From the NCBI RefSeq assembly GCF_041260155.1, contig NC_091930.1, positions 41,019,523 to 41,083,522 on the forward strand: 64,000 nt of DNA. The letters run 5' to 3'. A model generated the notes under the pieces. It was not told the DNA's origin and searched no databases. It saw only the letters and a list, made by a program, of their open reading frames with translations. Position numbers and translations under genes: made by a program. The DNA is from Ptychodera flava (taxonomy: Eukaryota; Hemichordata; Enteropneusta; Ptychoderidae). Position 1 is the stretch's first letter. Each line of letters starts with the position of its first letter. Positions 33,408-46,300 of this stretch are shown here, one piece after another.

Positions 33408-36400
33408 ATGATGAAATCTTTCATTGTGTATTTTTGCAGCTAATTTTGATATTTTGGTAAGGCCGTTCTTAGGTGACTGGCAAACATTTCCTTTATCAAC
33501 AAGTGACACAAAAAATTATTCTCTAAATAACAAAGAGGAGCTCTATCAGTGGTTGGGTAACTTGTTTAAATTTTCAGAGTAATACGTATATAATTTTGCA
33601 TTTTTTGTGAAGTATTTTGTTTCTCAGCTTTTGAGTAAAAAGTTCTTTCAGAAATAGTCAGCTGTATTGTTTTGAAATTTGTTCGTAAATCCCTACAAAT
33701 ACTTTTATATATTATTGTCAAGTTAGAATGAGATGAACAATTGTAACAATTTGTAGCTTACATTTGGTATAGGCAAGTTGGTGACATCTTTATGTATGGA
33801 TGTATGGATTGGTGCACGGGATGCATGCATGCATGCATGCTATGAGGGAGGGTCATTGTTTGTTGGGCAGGGAAATAGGGGAGAGCCACTTTTTTCTCCT
33901 AAACACGTTTTAAAGGTCGCTATTTTACGTGCAGCGTCATTTTGAAAACACCCGCCCTAGCTATCGGTAATTACTGTTCAGTCCCTTGTTTCGCTATTTC
34001 GCCATTTCGTCAATTATAATTAGCAATTTCAACATGGTAGGGTGTAAAATAAGAGATCGATACAAAGAGCGAAAATACTGAAAATAAAGATATCTAAATT
34101 TTAGTCTATGTGCATGTCATGTTATAGAGTGGTGAGATTAAAATCGATTTTGAGGGAATTGAGATGCGGATTCAAAACGAATTAAGATTTCATTCGCGAA
34201 TCCTCAAGAATGTCCCTAAACCAATATGTGTGAATGCAGACTACTATTTGCCAAAGGGGTGTGTGGTAGTACAGGTAAGGCTTACACGGCCGATTGGCGT
34301 ACATACCAACACGAAGTCCTATTCAAATTCCTTCCGATTGCTATCTTAAAATAGAACTGACATCAACCAAAAAGTCAAGTAAAATGTTAATATGTGTTTA
34401 ATAAGCAGAGTAGGTGACTTCTAAACCGGATCGGCGATTCAACAAAATGTAACTATAGACCCTCGAGTTTTTCTCGAGGGTCTATGATGTAACTTAGGTA
34501 TTACGACCCGGCCAATTGATAGAACAGCCTCCTTTATAAAACAGGAACAGAACATGCTAGAAGGGTGCCAAAAGCGTGACAGTAACGTCGGTGCCAAGTT
34601 TGCGCCACAGATCTGTGTATGGGTTGTCAGACGCCATTTATTTCTATTGTTTCAAAGTTTCGCCATAAAAAAATCTAGTTTTCTCTTATTTCAGATTCTT
34701 CACCCGTCGACCGTGGAAGGACGTCAGTGCAGTTTTAAGCTGCAAAGGTAAATTTTATGAACATTTTCTTACCGTAGAATTTTCCCTTATTTTTACGATA
34801 CCTCTCACGTGCATGCCTTTGACCCTTTCGCCATAATCGTTTTTCCCAAACTCATTGCTATCAATGGCGATCTTGGACCTGTTTACAGGGAACTGGGATG
34901 AACAGTTGAGGTAGAACGCGCCTAAGCGACAGAAATTCGAGCTTTTAAATTTTACCAATATTCTTTTGATCTACGAATTGTGGGGTTTATTTTGAAGCTC
35001 TCACAGTTTTAAAGTTTTCACAGTCTTAGTTTTCAAAAATCGAAAATTTTATTTTTCCCCATAGAGTTAACACAGGTATGGCGGCCATTTTGAATTTCAT
35101 AAACAGCGAAATCTCAGATAATTTGTCTCTCATTTTGCACTGTGACCCCTGGTTTTTATTCTTGTCATGGTAAGAGAATGGTCAAATGTTTAATTGAGGT
35201 ATGTTTAAGAAAATTAAGTCTTTCACTTTCGAGGTACTTGTCATCAACGAATGATCGGAGAGAGACAAGCACTTATCACGTGATCGCCAACAGGCTAATC
35301 CCAACAATTGCATTATAGTGAAGACTGTCGCAATGTCTTTTCGGCACACACAGACGTAGATCGTAGACGTGTCCACTCGCTGATAATATTCACATCGTTC
35401 TACACCAGGCTGACGTCCTTGACCTGCCAAGACATTGAAGTACTACGCGGTGAGTATTTTCCTTTTCCTCAACCAGGATTTCAGTCTCTAGTCAGCAGCA
35501 TAACCGAGGTTCCACTGCACACAGCCGCCTGTTTCGCGTGTGGTTCATGTCAATTATGTCCTCTTTTTCATATACATTATCAGGCATTTTCCAACAAATC
35601 GGATCATCATGGTACACTCCAAGAAAATATTGTTTCGGCGAGCTCAAAGGAAAAAAACTCTTCTGCAATGCCGGTAAAAATCAGATTAAAATGAAAATGC
35701 AGCAAATGAAAAGAATGTTACTAATGTTGTCATGATGGTCACGTGACAGTTGTACTAATATGGAAACACACCATGAACGAAATGAAAGTCGGAAACCTCT
35801 GTATTGCAATCCTACCGTTGCATTGTTTCACTTTAGGTGTTTGTCTGGTCCTTGAAACTAAATGGATTTTAGTTATCTCTCTGCCTGGCACCAACTGGGC
35901 CTTATTTTAGGCCCCACAGAGGGAACATTAGCTCAAAACTGTCAAGTCTGACTGCAAGGCTACTACATTCTTAAAGGCAGGGGATCGTCGGAACTGCGCT
36001 TGTGCGACTTTGTTTGACAAGCAATGTATTTCAAGCATGATATCTAGATTTGCACCAAATCGACATAGCTGCAACATTAAATATTCATTGTTAACAAACA
36101 TAATTTAACATTCATAAATCGCTAACGTACCCTAGATACAGTGTTTACATCGGTCATGGGGTCCCTGGCAACCTTTGAGCAGAGTTCGGACGACCCCCAC
36201 CTCTTAGTTTTGTGTTCAACGGTTTTAGACGAGTGATTAGCGACAACATGGACGCCGCCTAACCTTTTAAATTGTTCACCAATTTCCTTGTAACTACGGT
36301 CACACACAGAATTCTAGTGTTCATGCACACGGTGAAGACATGTTTTGTCTTGCTCAGTGCCTTGGAGTGCTTGCACAGACACTCGTTCTATAAATCCCAT

Positions 36401-38355
36401 GTTCAACTTGGAAATAGCTCAATAAATCCCGCGTTCTATCTTCTCACAAATCAAATCACTCACAGAAACAGGGAGCACATTGCCAACCATAAAATGTACT
36501 TTGGGCAGTTAGAAAAGCTAGACACTCAATACGTGTGGATTGTCTCTCAATTACTCTAAAACACCCACATCACAAAACGTTTGGATTTATTCTAAATCAG
36601 GAGTTATATCAAATCAAGCCAACACAGTTCACTCCATAGATGACAACGCACAACATTCGACCACCCCTCAAAATAATGGTACAGTCCATTGGGTAGCTCC
36701 GTTGCACGGCATCAACTCTCGAAAGGGTCCAGTATTTTCAGTACTATGATGTTCCTTGTTAACACAGCAGTATGCCTATCATTATACTGCTCATAAATTC
36801 GGATGTTTTGACAACATAGTAGTAGAATAAACAAGTAGAATAAACTTCGGTCGCCTCACCACATAAAAAAAATACAGGAAGGCTATAAAGTATCCAAATG
36901 CCTGACGTTTGCAACAATCGATATATCCGGACATGTATCGTGCCATTGCATGAGCACACTCATTATGTAGAACGTTCTATCGTACGTGCAGATTAAAAAT
37001 CAATAGAGAATAATGTTATCGGAACCGTCGCTGGTCAGAACATGTTCAAACCTATATATCGCTGAACAGTTAATCCCTTGCCAAGATGGTATCATTCCAA
37101 TGCATTATAGCCCCTGCGTACATATATACAGTGCAATCCAAATGATTGGTTTTCATCCGGCGAGCTGTATGGGATTGTTCGTCTGAGTTACCTAATCGCG
37201 GATAGAGATAGAGATAACCTTCACTTCTTAATCAATGCAACCATAATTCTTCTCTATTTGGCCAGTCTAGCAGATGCGACTTGCACTCTTGTAAAACAAT
37301 GGCATTTTCTTGCTGTGGAAATTTGGACGCCTAAATTTATGAGTAGTAGCAAATTAAACTTGCATGTCAAAACATTGACAATGCCGAACTGTCGATTCTT
37401 GTACGAGTTGGCGGAATTGAAAATCGGAATGCTGCATTTATTCAAATATTAAACAAATAAATCGACTGTATTGGTGAAATTTTTAATTTTTCGGTAGCTT
37501 TCCAACAGAAGAACTTACTATTCACATCATTTTAGCCGCCAGAGAGAGCCTTCAAGTTGTTAAATGATATGGCCCCGGTAGCTATGTTGTAAAGTAATTC
37601 TAACACAATTGCAATATGTTTCATAAATTTCCTACTTATTAAACAGTTTACAATTTCAATACATTAGTTACAAGTTGCATATTAAAAGAATTTGATGTCA
37701 TTTTTATCAAAAACGAGAAATTATGAAACGAGAACTCAAATTATTTATTCTACAGTTAATTTCTGCAAATTAACTTCCCAAAACTTACGTTTAGGGAAGT
37801 TGCTATGCAGACGTTTACGTCATTTCCGTGTAACCCTACGAGCTTACGATGTCAGCGTGCGAATACTGTTTTCGAATATAGCCGGGGGACATTTGTTGAC
37901 ACTTGTTTCCGACTCTCCAGTCTTCTAAAAGCTTTGTGGACGTTGATTGTCTCTGAGATTATGAATTTTAGCTTATGAGCGTTGAATTATATGCCCAAAA
38001 TATGGAAGGAGTGAATGGAATGTAACTTGAGAGTCGTACTTTCGCTATGCCCTATAATTATGTTTAATGTCGAAGTGAACATTTTTAGCAAACAAAATTG
38101 GTCACACTATCTGTCTACCCATTTAGGAAATACAGTGTGTATTGAAAACAACATTTTGCATAGTATTATTATCAGCAACGATTGTCGAGGTCAAGATTGG
38201 CTTGGATTAAAATGACCAACCAATTATATATCATCCCTATGGAATCGTAAATTTACCCGCTGTCGCTTGTAAACCCCTGCACAGAAATAACCAATTCTGA
38301 ATTTGTTACAGATTTTGATAGGTTTAACCAAATGAAATATGTATTTCTCTTACTA
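33408..38355. repeat. 6.7-kb tandem unit, copy 3 (right-truncated)
   Basis: Similarity to copy 2 starts at 33408 and stops near 38355, after TATTTCTCTTACT, so the last 1.7 kb or so of the unit is missing. The final 150 bp diverge more. Contents match copy 2 apart from the missing 83-bp MITE and many one-base length differences in homopolymers. Confidence 0.9.
34455..34485. repeat. 13-bp stem, T5-loop hairpin (copy 3)
   Basis: Identical to the copy 2 hairpin, with a perfect stem and a TTTTT loop. Confidence 0.95.
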
Positions 38356-41041
38356 CCAGGACGGCAAATTTCAATATTGTAACACGATTTCCTATGTTTA
38401 TCAGTTGAAGCACTTGATTTAAAAGGCCGGTAATAAAACACCTACATACGTCAGGTGACCTTTGATCTTGCTAACGTTGGACAGGTGTACTCTAAGATTT
38501 CAAACGACTGTTTTAAATTCAAACCCAACGCCTCAACTGGCTTGCTTAGCACATTATAAAACGTCGGCAATTTAACAGCAGATATCTATTTAAAAGATTT
38601 CAAATGAAAGTAAAAAGAAAGTTCTATTACGCATATTTCGGATTTGAAATCTGCTACCGTACGTTCTAATTTTTCTTTGAAGTTGAATGTTAGAGGAACC
38701 AGTTTCTGAATTTCATTTTAATATTGATTTGTAGTATATTTAAATAAAAAGGCTGCACGCAAACTAAGTGTTTACCCTGGAGGGTGCTACTACGGTCAGG
38801 GTATGCCTACTATACCTGATTTTGACCCTATCCCTTCCCTGCGGTCTCATATATTTTTGACTAAAAATGTTCATGAAAAATTTAATACTGAAATTTAACG
38901 CTGTCTGTTTACCAAAGCATGTTGACTTTTGACTCCTTCCATTTAAGCTACATATAGGTGCTTACCATTAAGTCCAATCTTCAGAGTGATATTTTGACTG
39001 CCGGTAAGGCTGTTTCAGTTCCCAAGCGAAGGATTTGTTTGCTTGTGCTTGCTCGTGACGGATACTTGCATTTCGTAAATTGTTTAGTTGTTAAAATCAA
39101 ATCTGTATATTCATTGTCAATGTTTGAAGAAACGTTCTGTTGTCACACTTCGGTGATCACTTTTACATTACTTGCTTTTAATTTCGAACCTTACGAGGAA
39201 AATGCAAAAATGTACAGTTAAATGGACTTAATAGAAAAAACAGCAGAATTTATGTATTGTAGTTTGAATTTTTAAGGTAAATCGGCACCCAATTAGAGAC
39301 CTAGTTACCCAGGCTTGTTTCACGTTACCCTTCTACAAGAGCATCAAAACGGTAGCAACTAACTGTTATTTAAACCATCAACTCCTTACTCGAACCAGTG
39401 AACAAAATTCACTTTCCCGCTGAACAACTACATCACTTAAAGTTTGGCTGAAGGTTTCACATAAAAATAGACTACCAGTAAGATATTTAGAGATCGATGA
39501 TATCATTTCCATCCTACTCTATCTAAAAAAATATCTAGCAGGAAAAATCAACAACATGTTGGCTATAAGTCATTTGGAGCCAATTTCTTGGATTTGTGTA
39601 GTATAGAGCTCAAAGAAAATAAGACGATTTATTAATGTGTGACTGTGAATTATATTATCACATGATGGTGGAGACCATATGATATAATATCAAAGTTGAA
39701 AAACACAATAGTTGTTTTTGGTAGCCGAGGTTTCCAGCATCTTTTCAAGCAAGAATACATTGTTGACGTATAAATAAATCGCTAAAAGCAATATTTAGGA
39801 ACAAGATATACCTGTGTCAAAGGTTCTGCCTTCTATGTTTGATAAATTTTAATCGTTTCATATTTGTCGGTAGTGTTTTTTCCCTCCCAAATAGAAAGGA
39901 GCGGAGAGAAAGAGATGGACTATTAGATACGAGAAGCTAACTACGAGCAGTATTTTAAACATAATTATTAATAATTACGGTGAGAAATTCTGAAGTCATT
40001 CAAAATCTAAATATGATTTTAGCCCGCAATGAAGAAGAAAAAGCGCAAATATTGAATGGCGAAGGAAAAACAGAAAAGTCTGCCATTAGATTTCAAAACA
40101 CGCTTTTGAATCTTGATGAGTAGCAACACAGCAAATAAAGATGATATGGCAGCTTACTTGTACATTCATATAACTGCATCATGAATGATGCAACCATATT
40201 ATCATAGGTGTGGATTTCTTTCGGATTGAGTGTTGATGTTCATTTCTGTACACTATTGATGACTATTTCGAGAAAGATTAAATCGCAGTGATTTATAATG
40301 CAAATTTGTAACCTCTGTATAGTCAAGACGGATTTAAAGGCATGCTAATAATTTTAACAACATCTTGCAAACAGTTGCAACATCAAAACATGTCCAATAA
40401 TAAATCTCAAGGGCTTTGGTTAAACGAGACGATAGAAGACGCTGCACTTGAAGATCAACGTGGTACTGATCTGGCAGATTATGACAGGAGGAGGAACATT
40501 ACTTTTGTGACAGTTTATCTGCACTAAAGAAGAGAAACTTAAACCCAAACTGATCAGATCCAAGATTCTCATACTGTACTGATGTGAATTAATCGAACAT
40601 CCATAGGTATCTAGCATTCAAAGAGAGCACAGTGCGAATTCCCCTCCACAAGGGAAACGGCATGTTATGGATAATAGAGTCGGTTGAAACTTAAACAGAT
40701 CGGACATTTTCACCGTGCAAACTGAAACCAAGCAACCACACAAGGAGTTGGAAACTGAGTAGGAAATGAAGTCAGACGGTTACACTGGAACCTTTTGTAA
40801 GGGTCAAAGGAATAATATGACACTTTTACCTTACTCAAATGTCTTTTAAACAAGATATTGGATCGAAAACATTGCCTAATATTTGTGCTATTTGATTTTC
40901 TCTGGACATATCGATTGAAGATTGAACTGATACTATTTTCTTTAAAGACCAAAATAACATCCTTTGTCCGTTTACCATGTATTACGAATGTGGTATGGTT
41001 TAACACCGGCTATCAACATTTGGGCTGTTTTTTGGTCAGAG
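38356..41041. other. Intergenic, no firm gene
   Basis: Unique AT-rich sequence. The only protein-like stretch is a frame of about 50 codons at about 39970-40123 that ends in a stop and is rich in Glu and Lys; it has no partner exon or recognised family and is not called. Nothing else was recognised. Confidence 0.5.
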
Positions 41042-41530
41042 CACAGGGCCTCACAAGTGGCTATTTAAGTCAATATTACAGCGTTTTTCTTTCATGTTCA
41101 ATGTTACAAATAAACCAGCTGAAGAGCACAACACTTGTGTAGCTGTCTTTTGTGTAGCTTGTATTGGCATGTATAGTGCGCCCTCAATGGGGAATGTGAT
41201 CATATGTAAATGCGACCTTTAGTTCCGTGACCTCTAGCCATGCCTACTTCCTGTCCTCGCTATGCTTACTGAGTTACTGTACTATATTAGTACAGTAAAC
41301 ACAGCGACGTCTGTACGCATGGCCATGGCATGGCTAGAGGTCACGGAACTAAAGGTCGCATTTACATATGATCACATTCCCTGTTGAGGGCGCACTATAC
41401 ATGCCAATACAAGCTACACAAAAGGCAGCTACACAAGTGTTGTGCTCTTCAGCTGGTTTATTTGTAGCATTGAAAAAGAAAAAAAACCCGCTGTAATATT
41501 GACTTAAATAGCCACTTGTGGGGCCCTGTG
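41042..41530. mobile_element. 489-bp palindromic foldback element
   Basis: The element begins CACAGGGCC and ends GGCCCTGTG. The two arms are nearly perfect reverse complements for about 240 bp up to the centre at about 41286 (TACTGTACTATATTAGTACA). GTCAGAG flanks both sides (41035-41041 and 41531-41537), a 7-bp direct repeat consistent with target duplication. CA-starting inverted ends with a 7-8-bp duplication suggest a hAT- or P-like non-autonomous element. It lies 266 bp upstream of the gene B ATG. Confidence 0.9.
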
Positions 41531-41795
41531 GTCAGAGATGGGCTTTGCCTGTTTCTTTTGAATAAATTTTGTCTACAAGATATGAGATTTCAAATTTTTT
41601 TGGGAGTTGAAAATTGACACTTTAGAACATGAACGATTTGGCACATAATATTGATATTATTGCTACTGCGAAAACAATAAATGTTAACAAAGTCACACGT
41701 TGCTACCAACTCCCTATTGTCTTAGTCATATGCACAAATATTGAGTATTGAAAATAAAAAGCATGTTTGTAAATTTATTTTCGGCCAGTTCGGAA

Positions 41796-43313
41796 ATGGC
41801 ACTGAGCGAGAAGCAGAAAGAGCATCCTGGAGCATTGTTTGTATTTGATACTTGGGACAAGAATAAATATGGATTACCTGCTTTCCACCGGCATTTGGTC
41901 AAATCTTGGGCAAGAAAAAAGTAAAACCTCTTCAGCTCTATTCAACAGTTCTGTCTGATGAAATCAGTGAGAAACATAAGCAAGATGCACTAGAGCTTGG
42001 AGTAACCTTGATAAAGGCTCGACGGAAGGCAAGAATCCCTGCTCGTGACGACCCGGTAAGAATCGCATGGCTGCACAATTTTGAGAGTTATTATCCGGAG
42101 ATCTCTGAACTGAAGAATATCAGATACATCATCGGTTACTCACCGAAGACTGGCGATGCTGCAGCAGATATCCGAGATGGGGCGTTTCCTTCTGCACAAT
42201 TAGTTCTAATTAACCATGCAAGTCCAGAAAACGATTGCACCTTGGTACACCAGGAAAACTTACAAGAGTTTAATCAAAGGATGCTGAAAATGGCTAGTGC
42301 AGCAGATCTCATATTCTCTATGGGACCAAAACGTCATGACTTTTTCCAAAATCAATACAGAGTATGCATTGGGAAGAAGAAGCTGGAAGCCATTCCTCAT
42401 AAAGAAATACCACCAGTGCCACAGCAATCGTTCTTCGAGAAAAAATTAACTTTAGGACAGGCTATTAAGCATAATCCCGTCTTATTAACATATGGAGAAA
42501 TTGATAAAGATCGATTAGTGCAGGCTTTTGAAGGTCTCGCATCGTCATTTAGCTTGGTTGTTGAAGCGAGTCATAAATTCCACAGAGATCTCCCAGGTTG
42601 GAATATCCTCGGAGTCCCCAGTGCCTTGAGGGAGAAAATGAGCAATCTACTCAAAACTAAAATAACGAGCGACTTAAAAGTTGTGTTTCCACGCCTCTTC
42701 GAAGATCTTAATTTGGACAGTCTGGACGAAAATTTGTGTCAAAGTCACATCTGCCTTCCAATTCAATACTATGACGAATACTCTTTTGATGGTTTGGAAG
42801 CTCTAGCTCTTGGAGTGCCTTTGCTGATTGCAGAGTATTCACATCTGGCGCATTTCATTAAGAAATATTTGCCGAAGTATTGTGACCGTTACATAGTAAG
42901 GAAGGGTGAACAGTATCCCGATGAAATAATTAGCACATTGTGTGAAATCGAAAGAGCATTTGAAATAGCAGGTGAACTGAAAGATGCCTTCATGGCAAGC
43001 GAAGACGTGACATACAGTTTTGAAACATTCGTTGCAATGTTTACCGATGATACAGACAGCGATGACAATGAAATAGTTAATCTAAACCCTCAAATCGCAC
43101 ATCGGGAAAAGGCAGCAGAGAATGGTCAGGAAATCTGTAAAGAATTTTATCAACAAGAATCACAGTATGAGGGCGCACAACAAAGTGATCAGATAGAACA
43201 TACACAAAAGCCTGTCACCACAAGGACTGAAAGAGTGCATGCACCAGATAACCAAAGGCCACGTGATGTCATGGAGGATTCATTGCCAGGAAATCGAAAA
43301 TCAGAAAGTGCTG
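41796..43313 (+). CDS. Gene B exon 1: GT-B-type (GT4-like) region
   Basis: ATG at 41796 gives MALSEKQKEHPGALFVFDTWD; an in-frame ATG at 41763 is an alternative. The N-lobe runs to about residue 200 (GVTLIKARRKARIP, ELKNIRYIIGYSPKTGDAAA, AADLIFSMGP). The C-lobe runs to about 385, with PVLLTYGEIDKDRLVQAF, LPGWNILGVP and the donor-site motif YDEYSFDGLEALALGVPLL. An acidic, Gln-rich tail of about 110 residues follows. The first position of the EX7E-type motif is Asp. One -1 step lies in the A run at 41915-41920; upstream of it the frame ends VKSWARKK, downstream it goes on VKPLQLYSTVLSD. The donor is GCTG|GTAAGT, phase 1. The tail probably links the enzyme-like fold to the TRADD-N-like exon. Confidence 0.8.
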
Positions 43314-46300
43314 GTAAGTTATCTCGATTGTTTAAATACAGAAGATTTCGATCTGATTCGAACTTACAACGTACGGCGCCAATAACCTGACGAAGTCATC
43401 ACAGTAAAAACCATTCCGCCAAAGTGTTTCCGTTGTTTTAAGAAGGTTTTCAAATGCTTTGCCTCGCAACGTTGTTCTATTAGTGCTTATGTATAATTTC
43501 AAAAATATCACCCTGTGTAAGATAAAAATAGAATGGCGTAGTTTGAATGACAAATATCGCGTTATCTCTCACCACATGCAAGTAAATATGAATAACATAT
43601 AAAGAGGACCCAATGTATGCACATTAGTGGTTTCGTCCTTTGACAGTGAGAGCTTTTCGATAGAACAATTGAAAAAAGGTTAAAATGTGATAAATGACTG
43701 CAACGTACATTTCTAATTCGTTACTTCGTTACTGCTGAGTGAAAGTACAATCTCAAAAAAGTAACATCCCTAAACAACAACAGCGTACTAGTCGTATAAT
43801 GAATGAAGTTGTTCACGAGGTAAATTGATTAATCTTTGTACCAGCCAAGTAAAGAATGGCTTATGAATGTGATACGTTTTCAAGAGTGATACAAACACCA
43901 AAGTAGAAAGAAGGAGTAAACGTTTTCCAGTTGATTCTGTTTTCGCCTTACACGAACCAAAAAGGAAGAATTTCTAATAGATATAATTACAGACATAAAC
44001 TGTCTTATAAATACAACGTAAGCTTCACTATTCGCAAAAATCTTTTATTTGCTATGTGTGGTCTCCTTATAAGTCTTGACATTCTTATTTTATGGTACCG
44101 TTAGATGTGTTTGAATGAGAGTTCAAACATATAAATCGTCATGGCATTAATGTAATGCAAATTGTCCAATGTCATTGATACTTAGGAGCAGTAAGCTCAC
44201 CTGTCACCAAATGTTTGTCAATGAAATTATTTATGATAAGTGAAAGGACTGAGGAGGCAATTAGGGGAAATTAATTTTGCCGGTTGTAAACTTGCAACTT
44301 TAACGCGTTACGAATCCTGACAGCACTAAAAAGGCCAACTACAATACAAAATCGATCAGCTTTTCTCATTTACACTTGTAGAATTAACTGTGACGATCAG
44401 GTTAAATGAAGAAGATTTCCAGGAAGCTATAAGAAACACTTGACAGCGAAACAGGAGAGCATATCAATGAGAGAGCGAATCGACAAGAAGAAGAAAGTGA
44501 CAGCCCGCCATTGCGTGAGAGAAAGCTTACAATACAAATAATAATCAAAGAGAACAACAAATCCTTCTGGGACAGAGTGCACGATGCATTGAATGGAAAC
44601 AATGCAAAACAATTTATAGACTTTCTCGTCAATCAGTGCAAAGATAATCATGCGATATTACTGAAGGTCTCTGAAGGATCTTTAGTCTTGCGCCTGAAAT
44701 TCAGTTGCCTCCAAAATCTCTGTAAGTTCGAAGGTAACTGCAAAACAGGGATATTTACTCAGCCTCTTGAACGCTTCTTGATAACCGATGAGATGAGAAC
44801 AGCTGCTGAAAAAGCAAGTACGCCTCTACACCTTGTCGCTGTCTACGATGATGAAAAGTTCGAAGAGGTCTCTCGTTTTCTTATCAAAGTAAGTCAAAAG
44901 TATCGATTTGGTATGATCATTTCAAAGTGCCTTCTGCGTGTATCTTTAAATTCGTTCATGTAACACGAGTTCCTGTAATGTTTACAATACCGTTGCCTAA
45001 AGTAAAAGTCTTCGAGGTTTATTGTGTGAATACGCATTTACGAGCTGCCAGTATCTTTTGATGTTGACCAAGAGGAGGGTATTCACTCTTGCTTTTACTT
45101 AAACTTGTAATCTTTCGAATACATCCACAATAGTAAATTTTTTAAACATCTTTTTTCAGCGAGTTTATAGAAACGTTTTCTTATCAGGCAGTTCTTGAAA
45201 AATTTGTGTCCCATTGCTACTTTGTAGCATACATGCTATCGGAGTTTCACATTGGTCAGTTGACAACTGATAGTAATCGGATTTTGATTAACTTTTACCA
45301 GCGGTAAATGTGCAGTAAAGTTTCTATTTGGACATCTATTACGCATTGCAAACTTTACTGATCGATATTTGTCTTCATTCGACCACTCAAATAACATTAA
45401 CAAACTGTTTTTAACTTAAAGGAGATGGTGGCTTTGACTTAACCGAAGACAGTACCAGCTCAGATGATAATGACGATAACGAAAGTAAAAGCAAAAAATC
45501 CGTATGTGGTGGACTGCTCAAAGGTAAGTCATTGTCCTCAGTTTGATCTTTAATTTTTTTCCTTTTAGTCATGGAAAGATAGACCCGCTGATAACGTAAA
45601 TTGCAAGTAGAATATACTTCACGCAATGCACTCTGAAATTTATGACTCTGAACATCGACTCACTACTTTATTTTCTGATAAATATATAACATTTCATTTG
45701 GTTACCACTCTTTAGAAACCTACAGCTGTCAAAACGCCAGCTTGTCGGGAAGAAGAAACAAAAGGTGCAGCAGGTAGGAAATCATTTGCTAGAATTGACT
45801 GATGAAAAATGTGAACTATTAATTTGATTAGTACAGTTAATTGGTAAACTATAATATCCTTTGATTGATAAATAAAGCTCATAAAATAGCGAGTGATGCG
45901 GCAAGAGTGAAGGTGAGTGGACACAGACAGCATCTTGTACTAATCAACAGTGAGCTAGACAGTCGTCGAGATTAGGCTAGAGAACACCCTAAGGCTTCCC
46001 TTGGAAAACCCTTCCAGTTTGTTTCCACTCATTTATGTCCATCACATTGTACTTGTGGTCAGTGCATTGTAGTAGGAGGGATCAACCTTAGAATGAACTA
46101 TTGGAAATATGAAAGTTTCCCGAGGTGGTGAAAATCACGTGGGCTTGTAAGTTAGATAACAAATTAAAAAGTACTCTCAGACTCTGTAGGGAATTTGTTA
46201 ACATTTATCACGTGGAAGAAATAAACGACTTCTAAATGCAGTGATATTGTGCACATCATAATTACATCATAATTATGATTCAGTTGGTACTGAGTTATCA

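Noticed and set aside
39970-40123. Glu/Lys-rich frame of about 50 codons (ARNEEEKAQILNGEGKTEKS)
   Set aside because: No ATG at a sensible place, no clear splice partner, no family resemblance. It could be a stray exon but cannot be supported.
45716-45773. Possible extra exon of gene B (acceptor CTCTTTAG, donor CAG|GTAGGA)
   Set aside because: It enters in phase 1 but leaves in phase 2, which breaks the next exon. Exon 3 joins exon 4 in phase without it.
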